This document shows positions 51,939 through 60,501 of a DNA stretch of 64,000 bases, piece by piece. The position numbers were made by a program, and so were the translations under genes. Origin of the DNA: Nitrospirota bacterium (lineage in GTDB: Bacteria; Nitrospirota; Thermodesulfovibrionia; Thermodesulfovibrionales; UBA1546); contig JACPZK010000006.1 of the NCBI GenBank assembly GCA_016195565.1, positions 94,900 to 158,899 on the forward strand, in the 5' to 3' direction. Numbering within the stretch: position 1 is the stretch's first letter; each line of letters opens with the position of its first letter. A model generated the notes under the pieces. It ran no database searches. It was given only the letters and a program-made list of their open reading frames with translations, and had not been told where the DNA came from.

Positions 51939-52233
51939 TATGCATATTCCTCTTGTCTATTCCTGATTTAAAGCCTTTCTTTAACTGTTTTATAATGGGA
52001 AAAAATATTAAACCAATCTGTGAGGTTATGCGCAAAAAGAAGCAGTATTTCATAGAGTAAGGCTATCTGCTTATTCCTGCATTTATTCAGGCCTTAGCCC
52101 TCAGTATCGTCATTTTACTATCTCCATTCCTGCATTACTTAAAGTTAAACTTAAAGTAAGTTTCCTGCCCTGCTCGCGCTTTCCGGCATTGGATTTATAT
52201 TCACAGGAATATCACTTATATATAATGCAATAC

Positions 52234-52370
52234 TAATACAAACGCATTAAGTAAAGTGTCATTGCGAGGAGTGAAGCGACGAAGCAATCTCGCAAATTAT
52301 ACTTAAGATTGCCACGCTCCCGTTGGTCGCTCGCAATGACAATGTAACGGCATTTAATGCGTTTGTATTA
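52234..52370. repeat. Family A repeat (copy 6) nested within a 17-bp perfect inverted repeat
   Basis: The core is 52257-52341 (TGTCATTGCGAGGAGTGAAG ... GCTCGCAATGACA). It is bracketed exactly by TAATACAAACGCATTAA (52234-52250) and TTAATGCGTTTGTATTA (52354-52370). The outer arms differ from those at other copies, so the repeat appears to have landed in, or generated, a local palindrome. It lies in the 741-bp gap between mutS and the sensor kinase gene. The rest of that gap shows decayed coding-like sequence (for example LALSGIGFIFTGISLIYNA around 52170-52230) but no intact gene. Confidence 0.85.
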
Positions 52371-52477
52371 ATTCTCGGGAATCCTTCTTTGCCGAAAGCG
52401 CCGCACATGCCGGAGCATTCATTTTCTTGAAAAATCTCATCAGAGCATGAAAATAGAGACTGTGATAAAGTATATGC

Positions 52478-52588
52478 ATGGCAAAAGGGTGTACCCGCAT
52501 CTATACAGGTAAGGCAATGGGCAAAACTACAGCAAGCGCAGCCCTCTTAAAGGCGAAGATGCTGAAGGTTGGAATGAATGAGAAATAA
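52478..52588 (+). pseudogene. Relic of a corrinoid adenosyltransferase-like P-loop gene
   Basis: A 36-codon frame contains CTRIYTGKAMGKTTASAALL, close to the N-terminal nucleotide loop of CobA/CobO-type adenosyltransferases (YTGxGKGKTT), and then stops. One Lys/Gly of the usual loop is altered. There is no ribosome site. The remaining length of the family (about 170 residues) is absent. I treat it as decayed sequence. It could instead be a tiny gene, but nothing supports expression. Confidence 0.5.
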
Positions 52589-52679
52589 ATTAGCTGGATA
52601 TATAGTTCGATTGAATTCTGTTAATCTGTTTTACTAAAATTAATTAAAAGTTTTCCATAACCTTGCAAGGCTTAAAATA

Positions 52680-54617
52680 ATGAAACCAAGCAGTCTTAAA
52701 ATAGGCACCAAATTTACTCTTGCCATTACTTTTATTATTTTAATCTTCTGTGTGGTCTTTTCCCTCCTTCTTTATTCTAATCTCAAGGACAGGGTTATAG
52801 AGGACGCTGATGAGAAGACCTTAATCATCATGACCCAGATGGACGCAGTCGGCAGGTATGTCAAAGAAGAATTACGCCCGAAAATGTTTGAAGTTCTTCC
52901 AAAAGTAAGCAGGGAGGAAGATTTCGTGGTTGAGGCCATGTCTACCACCCATGTTAGACATAGGATCATGGAAGAGTTCAACAAAGATTTAAAGGATTAC
53001 ACCTATAAAAGGGTGTCAACCAACCCTACTAACCTGAAGAATAAGGCAGACTCCCTCCACGAGCAGAAGCTCGCCTATTTTCAGGAAGACAGGAATAGGA
53101 AATCATGGAATGGCGTAATTACGATAGATGGTCTGGAGTATATCATGAGGGTGAAGCCTATAATCACAGAAAAGGGCTGTCTGAAATGCCACGGTGATCC
53201 TTCACATGCACCCCTGGGACTTGTCAAGAAATACGGGACAGAGAGCGGCTTTGGATGGAAGGAGGGAGAGGTAATGGGCGTTGATTCAGTCACCATCCCC
53301 CTGGCCGTAACCATGGAGCAGATTAGGGGGATTGCCATCTCCACGTTTATATTCGGCTTCGCCAGCCTCCTCTTTCTCTTCATATCGTTACAGGGCGCTT
53401 TCTGGAGTTTAGTAAGCAGGCCGTTAACGAAGCTGACTACCATATTCAATGGAATCGTTAAAGGCACCGAGCCGCTTAATCAGTCCCTCCCAATCACAAC
53501 ACGGGATGAAATAGGCGAGCTAACGGACTCTTTCAATCAGATGGCTAAGCATTTATACAACGCGCAGGAAGACCTGAAAAAGAATGCCGAAACACTGCGA
53601 TCTATCTTTGAAGGTATCAGCGATCCCCTTGCCCTTGTAAATCCTGACTGCTCTCTTGAGATAACGAACCAGGCCTACCGCGAATGGGTGGCAAAGGGAG
53701 TTAGCGCGGTGTTTACAAAGGAATGCCATGCTGAAAATTGTGATGCTGACACATTATGCCCGATATGTTTCCTCAAGAAGGTGATGAGGGAAAAAAGGGC
53801 GGTCTCCGAATACTGGGAAGACTATGACGGACAATTCTACTATGTTCATCTCTATCCAATCTCTGATGACATGGGGAATGTCATTAAGGCAATTCATTAC
53901 GTTAAGGATATAACCGATAAGAAACAGATTGAGGAACATATGAGAAGGGCTGAGAAACTGGCTGCGGTGGGACAGCTTTCAGCAGGTGTTGCCCATGAGA
54001 TCAACAATCCCCTCGGCGGGATAAAACTTTGCTTTAATAATCTTATCACCACAGATATGGACGATGAGACGAGAAGAACCCATATTAAGGTAATAAATTC
54101 CGGGCTTGAGCGTATACAGGATATAGTAAAACAGCTTCTTGATTTTTCTAAGAAAACTTCGCTCAGTGTCTCTCCGATGTCCATAAACAACCTTATAGAC
54201 GGCGTACTAAAGCTTACGGAATATCTCCTATCAGAGAAAAAAATTAAGGTCGTTAAGAATTTCTCTACGGAGTTCCCTCAAGTAATGCTCGACCAGAACA
54301 AGATGTATGAGGTATTTTTGAACCTCATACTGAACGCAATTCAGGCGATGGATGGAAAGTCCGGCGAGCTTACCATTGACACAGTGTTAAACAATGGATA
54401 TTGCGATATCTCTTTTGCTGACACAGGGCCGGGGATACCGGCTAAAGTATTACCGTATATATTTGATCCGTTTTTTACAACAAAGCCCGTGGGTGAAGGA
54501 ACAGGCTTAGGGCTTTCAGTAAGTAAGTCCATTGTAGAGCAGCACAATGGTAAAATAAGTCTCGAAACATCTGAAACTGGAACAAGGTTTACAGTAAAAT
54601 TACCACTGCCAAAATGA
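52680..54617 (+). CDS. Heme-c-type (DUF3365) sensor histidine kinase
   Basis: 645 residues. TM1 is about 12-32; a periplasmic DUF3365/Tll0287-like domain ends with KGCLKCHGDPSHAP (CxxCH at 167-171, a covalent heme c site). TM2 is about 218-240, followed by HAMP. A PAS domain has a Cys/His cluster, ECHAENCDADTLCPICF, that could bind metal or Fe-S. Then HisKA (VAHEINNPLGG) and HATPase (FADTGPGIPAK, GTGLGLSVSK). It probably senses redox state or a small ligand at the heme. It overlaps the response regulator gene by 4 bp. Confidence 0.9.
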   Translation: MKPSSLKIGTKFTLAITFIILIFCVVFSLLLYSNLKDRVIEDADEKTLIIMTQMDAVGRYVKEELRPKMFEVLPKVSREEDFVVEAMSTTHVRHRIMEEFNKDLKDYTYKRVSTNPTNLKNKADSLHEQKLAYFQEDRNRKSWNGVITIDGLEYIMRVKPIITEKGCLKCHGDPSHAPLGLVKKYGTESGFGWKEGEVMGVDSVTIPLAVTMEQIRGIAISTFIFGFASLLFLFISLQGAFWSLVSRPLTKLTTIFNGIVKGTEPLNQSLPITTRDEIGELTDSFNQMAKHLYNAQEDLKKNAETLRSIFEGISDPLALVNPDCSLEITNQAYREWVAKGVSAVFTKECHAENCDADTLCPICFLKKVMREKRAVSEYWEDYDGQFYYVHLYPISDDMGNVIKAIHYVKDITDKKQIEEHMRRAEKLAAVGQLSAGVAHEINNPLGGIKLCFNNLITTDMDDETRRTHIKVINSGLERIQDIVKQLLDFSKKTSLSVSPMSINNLIDGVLKLTEYLLSEKKIKVVKNFSTEFPQVMLDQNKMYEVFLNLILNAIQAMDGKSGELTIDTVLNNGYCDISFADTGPGIPAKVLPYIFDPFFTTKPVGEGTGLGLSVSKSIVEQHNGKISLETSETGTRFTVKLPLPK

Positions 54618-55969
54618 AAAACAGAATACTCATAATTGAGGATGAGCCGGCCATGAGGATTGGCATGAGCCACTTTCTTTCATCATCAGGATATACTGTT
54701 TCGTTCTGTGAAGACGGACTAAAAGGCCTCTCTATAATCGAAAATGAGCGGTTTGATATCGTCATTACAGACCTTAAGCTTCCCGGATGCGATGGAATCA
54801 CAGTGCTTAACAAGATAAAAACAATCTCTCCTAATACAGGCGTCATAATAATTACCGCTCATGCAGAGGTCAAGACCGCTGTGCAGGCGATTAAGGACGG
54901 GGCGTTTGACTATATTGCAAAGCCCTTCTCCAACGAGGAACTCCTCATAACCATTGAACGCTTTCTGAAGTTCTGCAACTTAGAGGCTGAACTAATCCGC
55001 TTGAAGGAGACTGTAAGCGGGAAGGTCTGCTTTGAAAATCTTATAGGAGTAAGCCCTTCCATGAAAGATATTTTTGACCGCATATCGTCCATAGCGAAAA
55101 CAGACGTGCCTGTTTTAATTCAGGGAGAGAGCGGAACAGGGAAAGAACTTGTGGCAAATGCAATACACAACCTCAGCCTGAGGAATGGCAAGGCATTTAT
55201 AAAAATAAACTGTGCCGCTATTCCTGAGAATCTATTTGAGTCAGAGCTCTTCGGTCATGAAAAGGGCGCCTTTACAGGCGCAGCTGATACCAGGAAAGGA
55301 AAGTTTGAGATAACCAATGGGGGAAGCATATTTTTCGACGAAATAGGAGATATGCCTATGGGTCTCCAGGCAAAGCTTCTCAGGGTTCTCGAAGACCATA
55401 CAATAACCCGCCTCGGCGGCAATGAAACCATAAAGGTCGATGTTAGGGGAATATACGCTACAAGTAAAAATCTGAAGGAAGTCATAAAGAAAGTAGCCTT
55501 CAGAGAAGACCTCTTTTATAGAATAAATGTGGTGCCCATTGTGATCCCGCCCTTGAGGGAAAGGGAGGAGGATATCCCATATCTTATAGAACATTTTCTC
55601 CGATATTTCGGGGAAAAATATACAAAGCCAGGTGTAAAAATAACATCATCAGCTTATGAGACCCTTATGGCATACCACTACCCGGGCAATGTCCGTGAAC
55701 TGAAGCACGCCATTGAAAGGGCAGTGGTGCTCTCTAAAAACGGAGTCATAGACATAGAGCATCTCTCTGATGAAATATCAGGCATTTCGGATAGAATTCC
55801 ATGCATTACTGAAGACCTTTCTTTAGAGGCAAGCGTAAGATGTTTTGAAAAACAGAAGATCATCAAGGCTCTCAATGAGTCAGAGGGCAAGAAGATAGAG
55901 ACAGCTAAGAGGCTCGGAATCAGCAGAAAGGTGCTCTGGAAAAAACTAAAGGAATACAACATCTGTTAG
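54614..55969 (+). CDS. NtrC-family sigma-54-dependent response regulator
   Basis: 451 residues: receiver (IEDEPAMRIG, phosphoacceptor in VITDLKLPGCDG, Lys in YIAKPFSNEE), AAA+ domain with GESGTGKELVANAIH, the sigma-54 contact loop GAFTGA, and the FFDEIGDMP Walker B. A Fis-type helix-turn-helix ends it (KIETAKRLGISRKVLWKKLKEYN). It overlaps the kinase gene by 4 bp. The next 100 bp carry a palindrome and a -24/-12 promoter, so the downstream operon is its likely target. Confidence 0.95.
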   Translation: MKNRILIIEDEPAMRIGMSHFLSSSGYTVSFCEDGLKGLSIIENERFDIVITDLKLPGCDGITVLNKIKTISPNTGVIIITAHAEVKTAVQAIKDGAFDYIAKPFSNEELLITIERFLKFCNLEAELIRLKETVSGKVCFENLIGVSPSMKDIFDRISSIAKTDVPVLIQGESGTGKELVANAIHNLSLRNGKAFIKINCAAIPENLFESELFGHEKGAFTGAADTRKGKFEITNGGSIFFDEIGDMPMGLQAKLLRVLEDHTITRLGGNETIKVDVRGIYATSKNLKEVIKKVAFREDLFYRINVVPIVIPPLREREEDIPYLIEHFLRYFGEKYTKPGVKITSSAYETLMAYHYPGNVRELKHAIERAVVLSKNGVIDIEHLSDEISGISDRIPCITEDLSLEASVRCFEKQKIIKALNESEGKKIETAKRLGISRKVLWKKLKEYNIC

Positions 55970-55995
55970 TGCCCAAACGGGAACACTCTTTCCTT

Positions 55996-56021
55996 GAAAT
56001 GTTTCCAACTCGGAACATTTC
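55996..56021 (+). promoter_or_regulatory. Candidate activator-binding palindrome (UAS)
   Basis: GAAATGTTTCC and GGAACATTTC face each other across 5 bp, with one extra T in the left arm. Further half-site-like words occur nearby (TTACATTTCTGAAA at about 56025, GAAATGTC at about 56210). The centre is about 75 bp upstream of the -12 element at 56083, the usual place for an NtrC-type activator. Confidence 0.6.
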
Positions 56022-56069
56022 TCATTACATTTCTGAAACTTTCTCTTATAAAACAAACTCTACTTTAAG

Positions 56070-56085
56070 TGGCATTTCAATTGCA
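56070..56085 (+). promoter_or_regulatory. Sigma-54 (-24/-12) promoter
   Basis: TGGCAT, five bases, then TTGCA. GG at 56071-56072 and GC at 56083-56084 are separated by 10 bp, as required. It stands about 210 bp upstream of the first gene (56297), giving a long leader that contains a 9-bp perfect hairpin, CCAAAATAG-gacattt-CTATTTTGG at 56117-56141. Confidence 0.8.
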
Positions 56086-56164
56086 TATACAAACTGTATG
56101 AATGGAGACAGCATCCCCAAAATAGGACATTTCTATTTTGGCTTGACAGCTGTAAAATTCATTG

Positions 56165-56194
56165 TTGACAATCTTTTTCCACCTATGCTAATGT
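56165..56194 (+). promoter_or_regulatory. Possible second promoter (sigma-70) of the stress operon
   Basis: TTGACA (56165-56170), 18 bp, TAATGT (56189-56194). It is followed by CTGAGA (56195-56200) and TCTCAG (56214-56219), an inverted pair in operator position. It is weaker evidence than the -24/-12 element. Confidence 0.4.
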
Positions 56195-56296
56195 CTGAGA
56201 AATTTATGAAATGTCTCAGCGCGGATCCACCTTTTACATAGTTTGATGCCGGAAACGGTATTATTTCTTATTAACCTATAGAGAAAGGAGCGAAAA

Positions 56297-56713
56297 ATGA
56301 AGATTTTAGTTGGCCATGATGGCTCGGAACAGGCAGACAAGGCGTTACACAGGGCAGTAGATACGGCTATGATGACAAAGGCCTCGGTAGTTGTGCTTTC
56401 CGTGGTGCCTGACCTCTGTATGATGGAGATAGGTATTGATGACTGTAAAAAGATGTATGAAACAATGACCGAAGAATCAAAAAAGAGATTGAATGTCCTG
56501 AAAGGAGAATTGTCAAAGAAGGGCGTAAATATGGAAACAGAAGTAAAATTAGGGAATGCTGCTGATATAATCATAAGCACCGCTAAGGAAAAGGGAGCGG
56601 ATATGATTGTGGTCGGTTCCCATGGGCGGCATGGCGCAAAAAAATACCTTTTGGGCAGTGTATCCTCAAAGGTTGTTGAGTATGCACCGTGTGATGTCCT
56701 TGTTGTGAGATAA
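56297..56713 (+). CDS. Universal stress protein (UspA family)
   Basis: 138 residues of the Usp fold: start KILVGHDGSEQADKALHRAV, middle helix, and the nucleotide-binding end VVGSHGRHGAKKYLLGSVSSKV, with G-2x-G-9x-G/S intact, so ATP binding is likely. It is the first gene after the sigma-54 promoter. The AGAAAGGAG ribosome site precedes ATG. A second, different Usp lies at 58630 in the same operon. Confidence 0.93.
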   Translation: MKILVGHDGSEQADKALHRAVDTAMMTKASVVVLSVVPDLCMMEIGIDDCKKMYETMTEESKKRLNVLKGELSKKGVNMETEVKLGNAADIIISTAKEKGADMIVVGSHGRHGAKKYLLGSVSSKVVEYAPCDVLVVR

Positions 56714-56759
56714 ATAATCATCAGACAAAAAACAAGATATATAGGAGGTGAGCAGATAA

Positions 56760-56828
56760 ATGAAAGAGGTTTTTATACTTTCGGGGATATTCCTCGCACT
56801 GGCTGTAATAATAAGCCTTGTTTTATAA
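56760..56828 (+). CDS. 22-residue single-helix membrane microprotein
   Basis: MKEVFILSGIF then LALAVIISLVL. It has one transmembrane helix almost end to end and a strong ribosome site (ATAGGAGGTGAG) 8 bp ahead. It lies between the first usp gene and the YeiH-like transporter gene, 28 bp before the latter. Such peptides are often accessory subunits of adjacent transporters. It is below usual gene-finder cutoffs. The ribosome site and location support it; the function is inference. Confidence 0.65.
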   Translation: MKEVFILSGIFLALAVIISLVL

Positions 56829-56856
56829 CCAAAACTAATATGAGGAGGTAAAAGGC

Positions 56857-58461
56857 ATGAATGGAGAAAAGAAATCGCCTGTAGCATTGATTACAGGCCT
56901 TATTTTGCTAATTTACGCTATAGTTTTACAGCGTCATGATGCTGCTGCAATACCAGGATTCATGGCAGAGCTTGCAGCTACTCTCAAGACAAGTAAAACA
57001 ATAGACACACAGGTTAGCGTGGGACTATGGGGAGGGGCAATAATTTCCTTGTTCGGGATATGGAATCTTATCCAGCCCGCCATGAAAACAAAATTTGACA
57101 ACGTAGTGCGGGCGCCCATGGCAGGAGCAGGGATGATGATTATCCTGGCCTATCTCTGCCGGTTCTACATTGAGCCCATATTTAAAATCTGGGGCAAGGC
57201 CGCACAACCGGCGCTTGGTTTTGACTTTGCAGCGATGTTTGGCCTGAATTACATCCTGCTCGGCATTGTTATTGGTATTATATGGGTTAATACCATAGGT
57301 GTTCCGGCATGGATGCAGGCAGGTGTTAAGACTGCAAGGCTGGCGATGAAGATGGGTGTTATTACGCTGGGCGCCATGTACAGCATTACTGAGTTGAGAT
57401 ACCTGGGTGGTATCAGTGTAGTAATGATTACAACATTTGTTATGGGCACAGCAATAGCTGTTCTGTGGCTGGGTCAGCTTTTCAAGATACCGAGACCCTT
57501 GACAGGAGTGCTTTCTGCCGGCATAGCTGTATGCGGTGTATCAGCAGCAGTGGCAGCCGCGCCTGTAGTTAAAGCGCGCGGTATTGACATGGCATACTCT
57601 ATATGAATGCTCCTTCTGGTTGGTCTGGTAGGCCTATTTACCTTCCCTCCTATAGCAAGAATAGTGGGCTTCAATGAGCTTCAGTTTGGCGCATGGGCAG
57701 GAACAGGAATATTAAACTCTGCTCAGGTAGCAGCAGCAGCCCTTATATTCGACCCTAACACTATAGAGACCTTGAAAGTCGCCGAGATTTTCAATATCAC
57801 AAGGATACTCTTCCTGCCATTTATTGTTATTATACTTGCAGTCTGGTTCGCAAAGGGTGAGGAAGAAGAGGCTGAGGCTTCCGGGGCCCCTAAGATTAGT
57901 ATGGGAAAGATTCTTATAGATAAGTTCCCGATATTTGTTCTGGGGTTCATCATCATGTTCGCCTTCAGTTCAACAGGTGTATTCACGCCAAAGGATAATG
58001 TGCTGCACGGAAAGAACTTCTATAATGTCAAGCCTGATGAAAAGAAGGAAGTCAGGACAAGGGATCTGAAGAAGATTCAGGCATTTATTGAAACAGGCGA
58101 GGTTAAAGATCCCAAGGTCAAAGAGGCGCTGGAAAAACTGGTGGCTGACAAGCAGATTACGAGCGTTGATCAGGCAGACCTCGTTCTGAAAGCACAGGAC
58201 TTTACAAAAGACAAAGACCTGAAAGCTGTATTCAAGGGCGCGGACTCGAAGGTCCATTCTAAACCTAAAACAATAGGGATAATGAGAGAATACATGATGT
58301 GGTTCTTTGCCTTTGGACTTATCGGACTCGGGATGCAGATTACATGGCAGACCATCCGGCAGGCAGGAGGAAAGGCAGCTTTTATCGGCGTGGTTGTGGG
58401 CGCGGCAAAGGCAGTCTTGTCTTTCTTTGCAGTATGGTTATTTATTAAAGGCAGCATCTAA
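56857..58461 (+). CDS. YeiH-like putative sulfur-anion exporter interrupted by an in-frame UGA
   Basis: 535 codons read as one gene, with a TGA at 57604-57606 (codon 250). The N-terminal part has five or six membrane segments; the YeiH family core is GVITLGAMYSITELR, GIAVCGVSAAVAAAPVVKA and then, after the stop, GLFTFPPIARIVGF and FGAWAGTGILNSAQVAAAA. The UGA falls in the middle of a helix where homologs have Ser/Gly/Ala. No ribosome site precedes the ATG that directly follows. Options are a nonsense mutation or assembly error, readthrough, selenocysteine or two-part translation. A periplasmic or cytoplasmic charged insert (about 385-460) is family-atypical. Confidence 0.75.
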
Positions 58462-58474
58462 CAGGAGGTTTAAA

Positions 58475-58621
58475 ATGGCTGAGGAAAAAGCAACTAAAGA
58501 AGAACAAAAAAAGATGGAAGAGCGCGCACTCAGTGTCTTTGCCTCTGAGAAAAAGGAAGACATGACTGCGCTGATAATCTCCTTTATCCTGGCGGTAATA
58601 GTGCTAATCGCACTTAAGTAA
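58475..58621 (+). CDS. 48-residue single-helix membrane protein
   Basis: MAEEKATKEEQKKMEERA, a charged N-terminal helix, is followed by one membrane segment (LIISFILAVIVLIALK). AGGAGG stands 6 bp ahead of ATG 58475, 13 bp after the transporter stop. It is the second small membrane protein of this operon, flanking the transporter on the other side from the 22-residue peptide. Function unknown. Confidence 0.82.
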   Translation: MAEEKATKEEQKKMEERALSVFASEKKEDMTALIISFILAVIVLIALK

Positions 58622-58629
58622 AGAGATTC

Positions 58630-59142
58630 ATGTTTAAAAGAATACTGATAGCTACACACGGCACAGAAGGGGCTAAAAAGGCTGAATCATATGCCATTGG
58701 GCTTGCACGGAAATTGGGCGCAGACCTTCATGTCCTCTACGTCATCCATAAGGGCTGGGGGTCGCTGGTCGGCATAGAATGGCTCCATTCCTCTGAGAAG
58801 AGAATGGCATTCTACCGCTATGCCGAATCAGAACTGTACCGGATGGCTGATGTGGCCCTGACCGGATTTGTTCAGCGCGCAGAGGCGCATGGCCTTAACG
58901 TGAAGTCCTCTGTCAAAGTGGGCGACCCCGGGGATGTTATAGCTGAAGAGGCTGGGGCGCTCAACGCAGATCTTGTCATTATCGGCAGCAGCAACAGCGT
59001 AAGGTCAGAGGAATACAAAGCCCGGATATCGCTCAAAAGGCTCATGAAACTTGCACCCTGCCCTGTGCTGGTGGTAAATAACAAATTGGAATTAATGGGA
59101 AGGGGAGGTGAGAGGCGCTTAACTGAGGGTGTATTAGCCTGA
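58630..59142 (+). CDS. Universal stress protein (UspA family), second copy
   Basis: 170 residues: start RILIATHGTEGAKKAESYAI, and end NADLVIIGSSNSVRSEEYKARISLKRLMKLA. The nucleotide-binding loop is less conserved (GSSN instead of GxHG), so ATP binding is doubtful. It is longer than the first Usp, with an additional central stretch (GWGSLVGIEWLHSSEKRM). It follows the 48-residue protein after 8 bp. Confidence 0.88.
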   Translation: MFKRILIATHGTEGAKKAESYAIGLARKLGADLHVLYVIHKGWGSLVGIEWLHSSEKRMAFYRYAESELYRMADVALTGFVQRAEAHGLNVKSSVKVGDPGDVIAEEAGALNADLVIIGSSNSVRSEEYKARISLKRLMKLAPCPVLVVNNKLELMGRGGERRLTEGVLA

Positions 59143-59224
59143 AAAAGAGAGAAAAGGCATTAAGTTGTTGGGATTCTCAGTGACTTAATGGGTAGCAATA
59201 ACTAAATAATAGGAGATAAAGATA

Positions 59225-59719
59225 ATGAAGAAATTGGCAATCGCTTTGCTGTGTTTCGCATTTGCAGTTGTAGGTTTTTATAACCTCACACTTGCTGCTG
59301 ATTGGCCTGATGCCCTTCTTAAAGAGGTAGAGGCGCTAAAGGCAGCTGCTAAAGAAAAGAAGGATATGCCTGCTTCCATCGCCGGAGCAAATAATATAAC
59401 TGGCGATGAAATCAAGAAGTGGACAGATGAGAAGAAGAAGTTTGTAATTATGGACAACAGGGGGAAAGAGTATGAGAAGGAACATATTGCCGGAGCAGTA
59501 TCGTTTCCAATAGACGACCTTCTTAAGGACCCCAAGATAGCTGACAAATACGGCAAGGACGAAATTCTTGTCCAGTATTGCAATGGCGTAAAGTGCTGGA
59601 AGTCACCGGCAACTGTATTGCTCCTTAAGCACCTCGGATTCAAGAACATCTATTGGTACAGGACAGGAATTCCTGACTGGATAAAGAAAGACTATCCGAC
59701 GGTAGAAGGTAAGAAGTAA
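59225..59719 (+). CDS. Secreted single-domain rhodanese
   Basis: 164 residues with a signal peptide (KLAIALLCFAFAVVGFYNLTLA, shown in part). The rhodanese domain has the VIMDNRGKEYEKEHIAGAVS front and the active-site loop VQYCNGVKCWKS; Cys in QYCNGVKC is the expected sulfur carrier. It is periplasmic. In an operon with a YeiH-like exporter it suggests handling of sulfane sulfur or sulfur anions outside the cell. Ribosome site AGGAGAT precedes ATG. Confidence 0.88.
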   Translation: MKKLAIALLCFAFAVVGFYNLTLAADWPDALLKEVEALKAAAKEKKDMPASIAGANNITGDEIKKWTDEKKKFVIMDNRGKEYEKEHIAGAVSFPIDDLLKDPKIADKYGKDEILVQYCNGVKCWKSPATVLLLKHLGFKNIYWYRTGIPDWIKKDYPTVEGKK

Positions 59720-59733
59720 GGTTTTAATGCAAC

Positions 59734-59779
59734 AGATTTTAAGGCGGGCCTGGGTTAACCCAGGCCCGCCTTAAAATCT
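59734..59779. terminator. Perfect 46-nt palindrome, terminator-like
   Basis: AGATTTTAAGGCGGGCCTGG continues to the centre TTAA and repeats in exact reverse complement (23-bp arms, no unpaired bases). GGCGGGCCTGGG gives the stem strength, and A/T flanks give U-runs in both directions. It most likely ends the stress operon and works on either strand. Confidence 0.88.
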
Positions 59780-59836
59780 AAGCTCTTGAGTAGTTTTAGT
59801 TATTAGTAATAGCCCATTTGATGTAAAATATACTCC

Positions 59837-60433
59837 ATGCACTACATATCAGAAAGCGTCAACCTGCCCGTCTCAGAAGCAACGGCCTTTAAAGTTCTGT
59901 CGGACCTGAATGTAATCCTAAAACTTTCTCCTTACTGGAGCCTGAAGGAACTTAAATCCATTTCTGGTATCCCTATCAAAGAAGGCAGCAGATATGAAGC
60001 AACCATTGAGTATTACGCTAAAGAAATAACCGAGACGCACGGATTAGAGGTTGTCGAGTATTTACAGGATAAAAAAATTTCATTTAAGGTAGGAAACGGG
60101 GTGCTGAAGGAGATAAACTTTATCATTGAAAAAAACAACACCGGCATCCAGTTGACACACCAGTTTTTGATTGACTCAATAGAGGATGAGACTGTTTTGA
60201 AGGGAACTAAAAACGAGCTTTTTTATTGGTTAAGGAGCATAGGCGAATATTTGAAACTTGCGGAAGGAAAGACCTTACGGCAGAGGCTCTTTAAATGGTT
60301 TATGGACAGGGCATGGTTAAGGCTGACTCTCTCAGAAAGGAAAATCGCCATTATTGTTACCAAAATCTCCATCCTTGAACTCGTTTTGTTATTGGTATTG
60401 ATTGTCATATGGAATTTATTCGCATTAAAGTAA
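59837..60433 (+). CDS. SRPBCC-fold protein with C-terminal membrane anchor
   Basis: 198 residues. The first 145 show the START/SRPBCC pattern: VNLPVSEATAFKVLSDLNVI, GSRYEATIEYY and the long final helix (LFYWLRSIGEYLKLAEGK). One membrane helix closes the protein (ILELVLLLVLIVIWNLFA). Such proteins bind hydrophobic ligands; the ligand is unknown. It has no clear operon partner. The palindrome at 59734 separates it from the rhodanese gene. Confidence 0.72.
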   Translation: MHYISESVNLPVSEATAFKVLSDLNVILKLSPYWSLKELKSISGIPIKEGSRYEATIEYYAKEITETHGLEVVEYLQDKKISFKVGNGVLKEINFIIEKNNTGIQLTHQFLIDSIEDETVLKGTKNELFYWLRSIGEYLKLAEGKTLRQRLFKWFMDRAWLRLTLSERKIAIIVTKISILELVLLLVLIVIWNLFALK

Positions 60434-60462
60434 AAGTTAAAATAAAATTAAATACACACACC

Positions 60463-60501
60463 GCAAGGCAATACAGCCAATGGCTGTTTCGGACTGCTTG
60501 C
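60463..60501 (+). promoter_or_regulatory. Structured leader of terC (possible metal-responsive element)
   Basis: GCAAGGCA (60463-60470) pairs with TGCTTGC (60495-60501) around ACAGCCA-a-TGGCTGT (60473-60487), a two-level hairpin about 175 nt before terC. terC homologs are often under Mn2+ riboswitches (yybP-ykoY). I do not find that motif's conserved loops here, so the regulatory role is unproven. Confidence 0.35.

Noticed and set aside
55969-56241. 90-codon open frame after the NtrC-type regulator
   Set aside because: It covers the palindrome and the -24/-12 promoter, has no ribosome site and no family resemblance; the regulatory reading is better supported.
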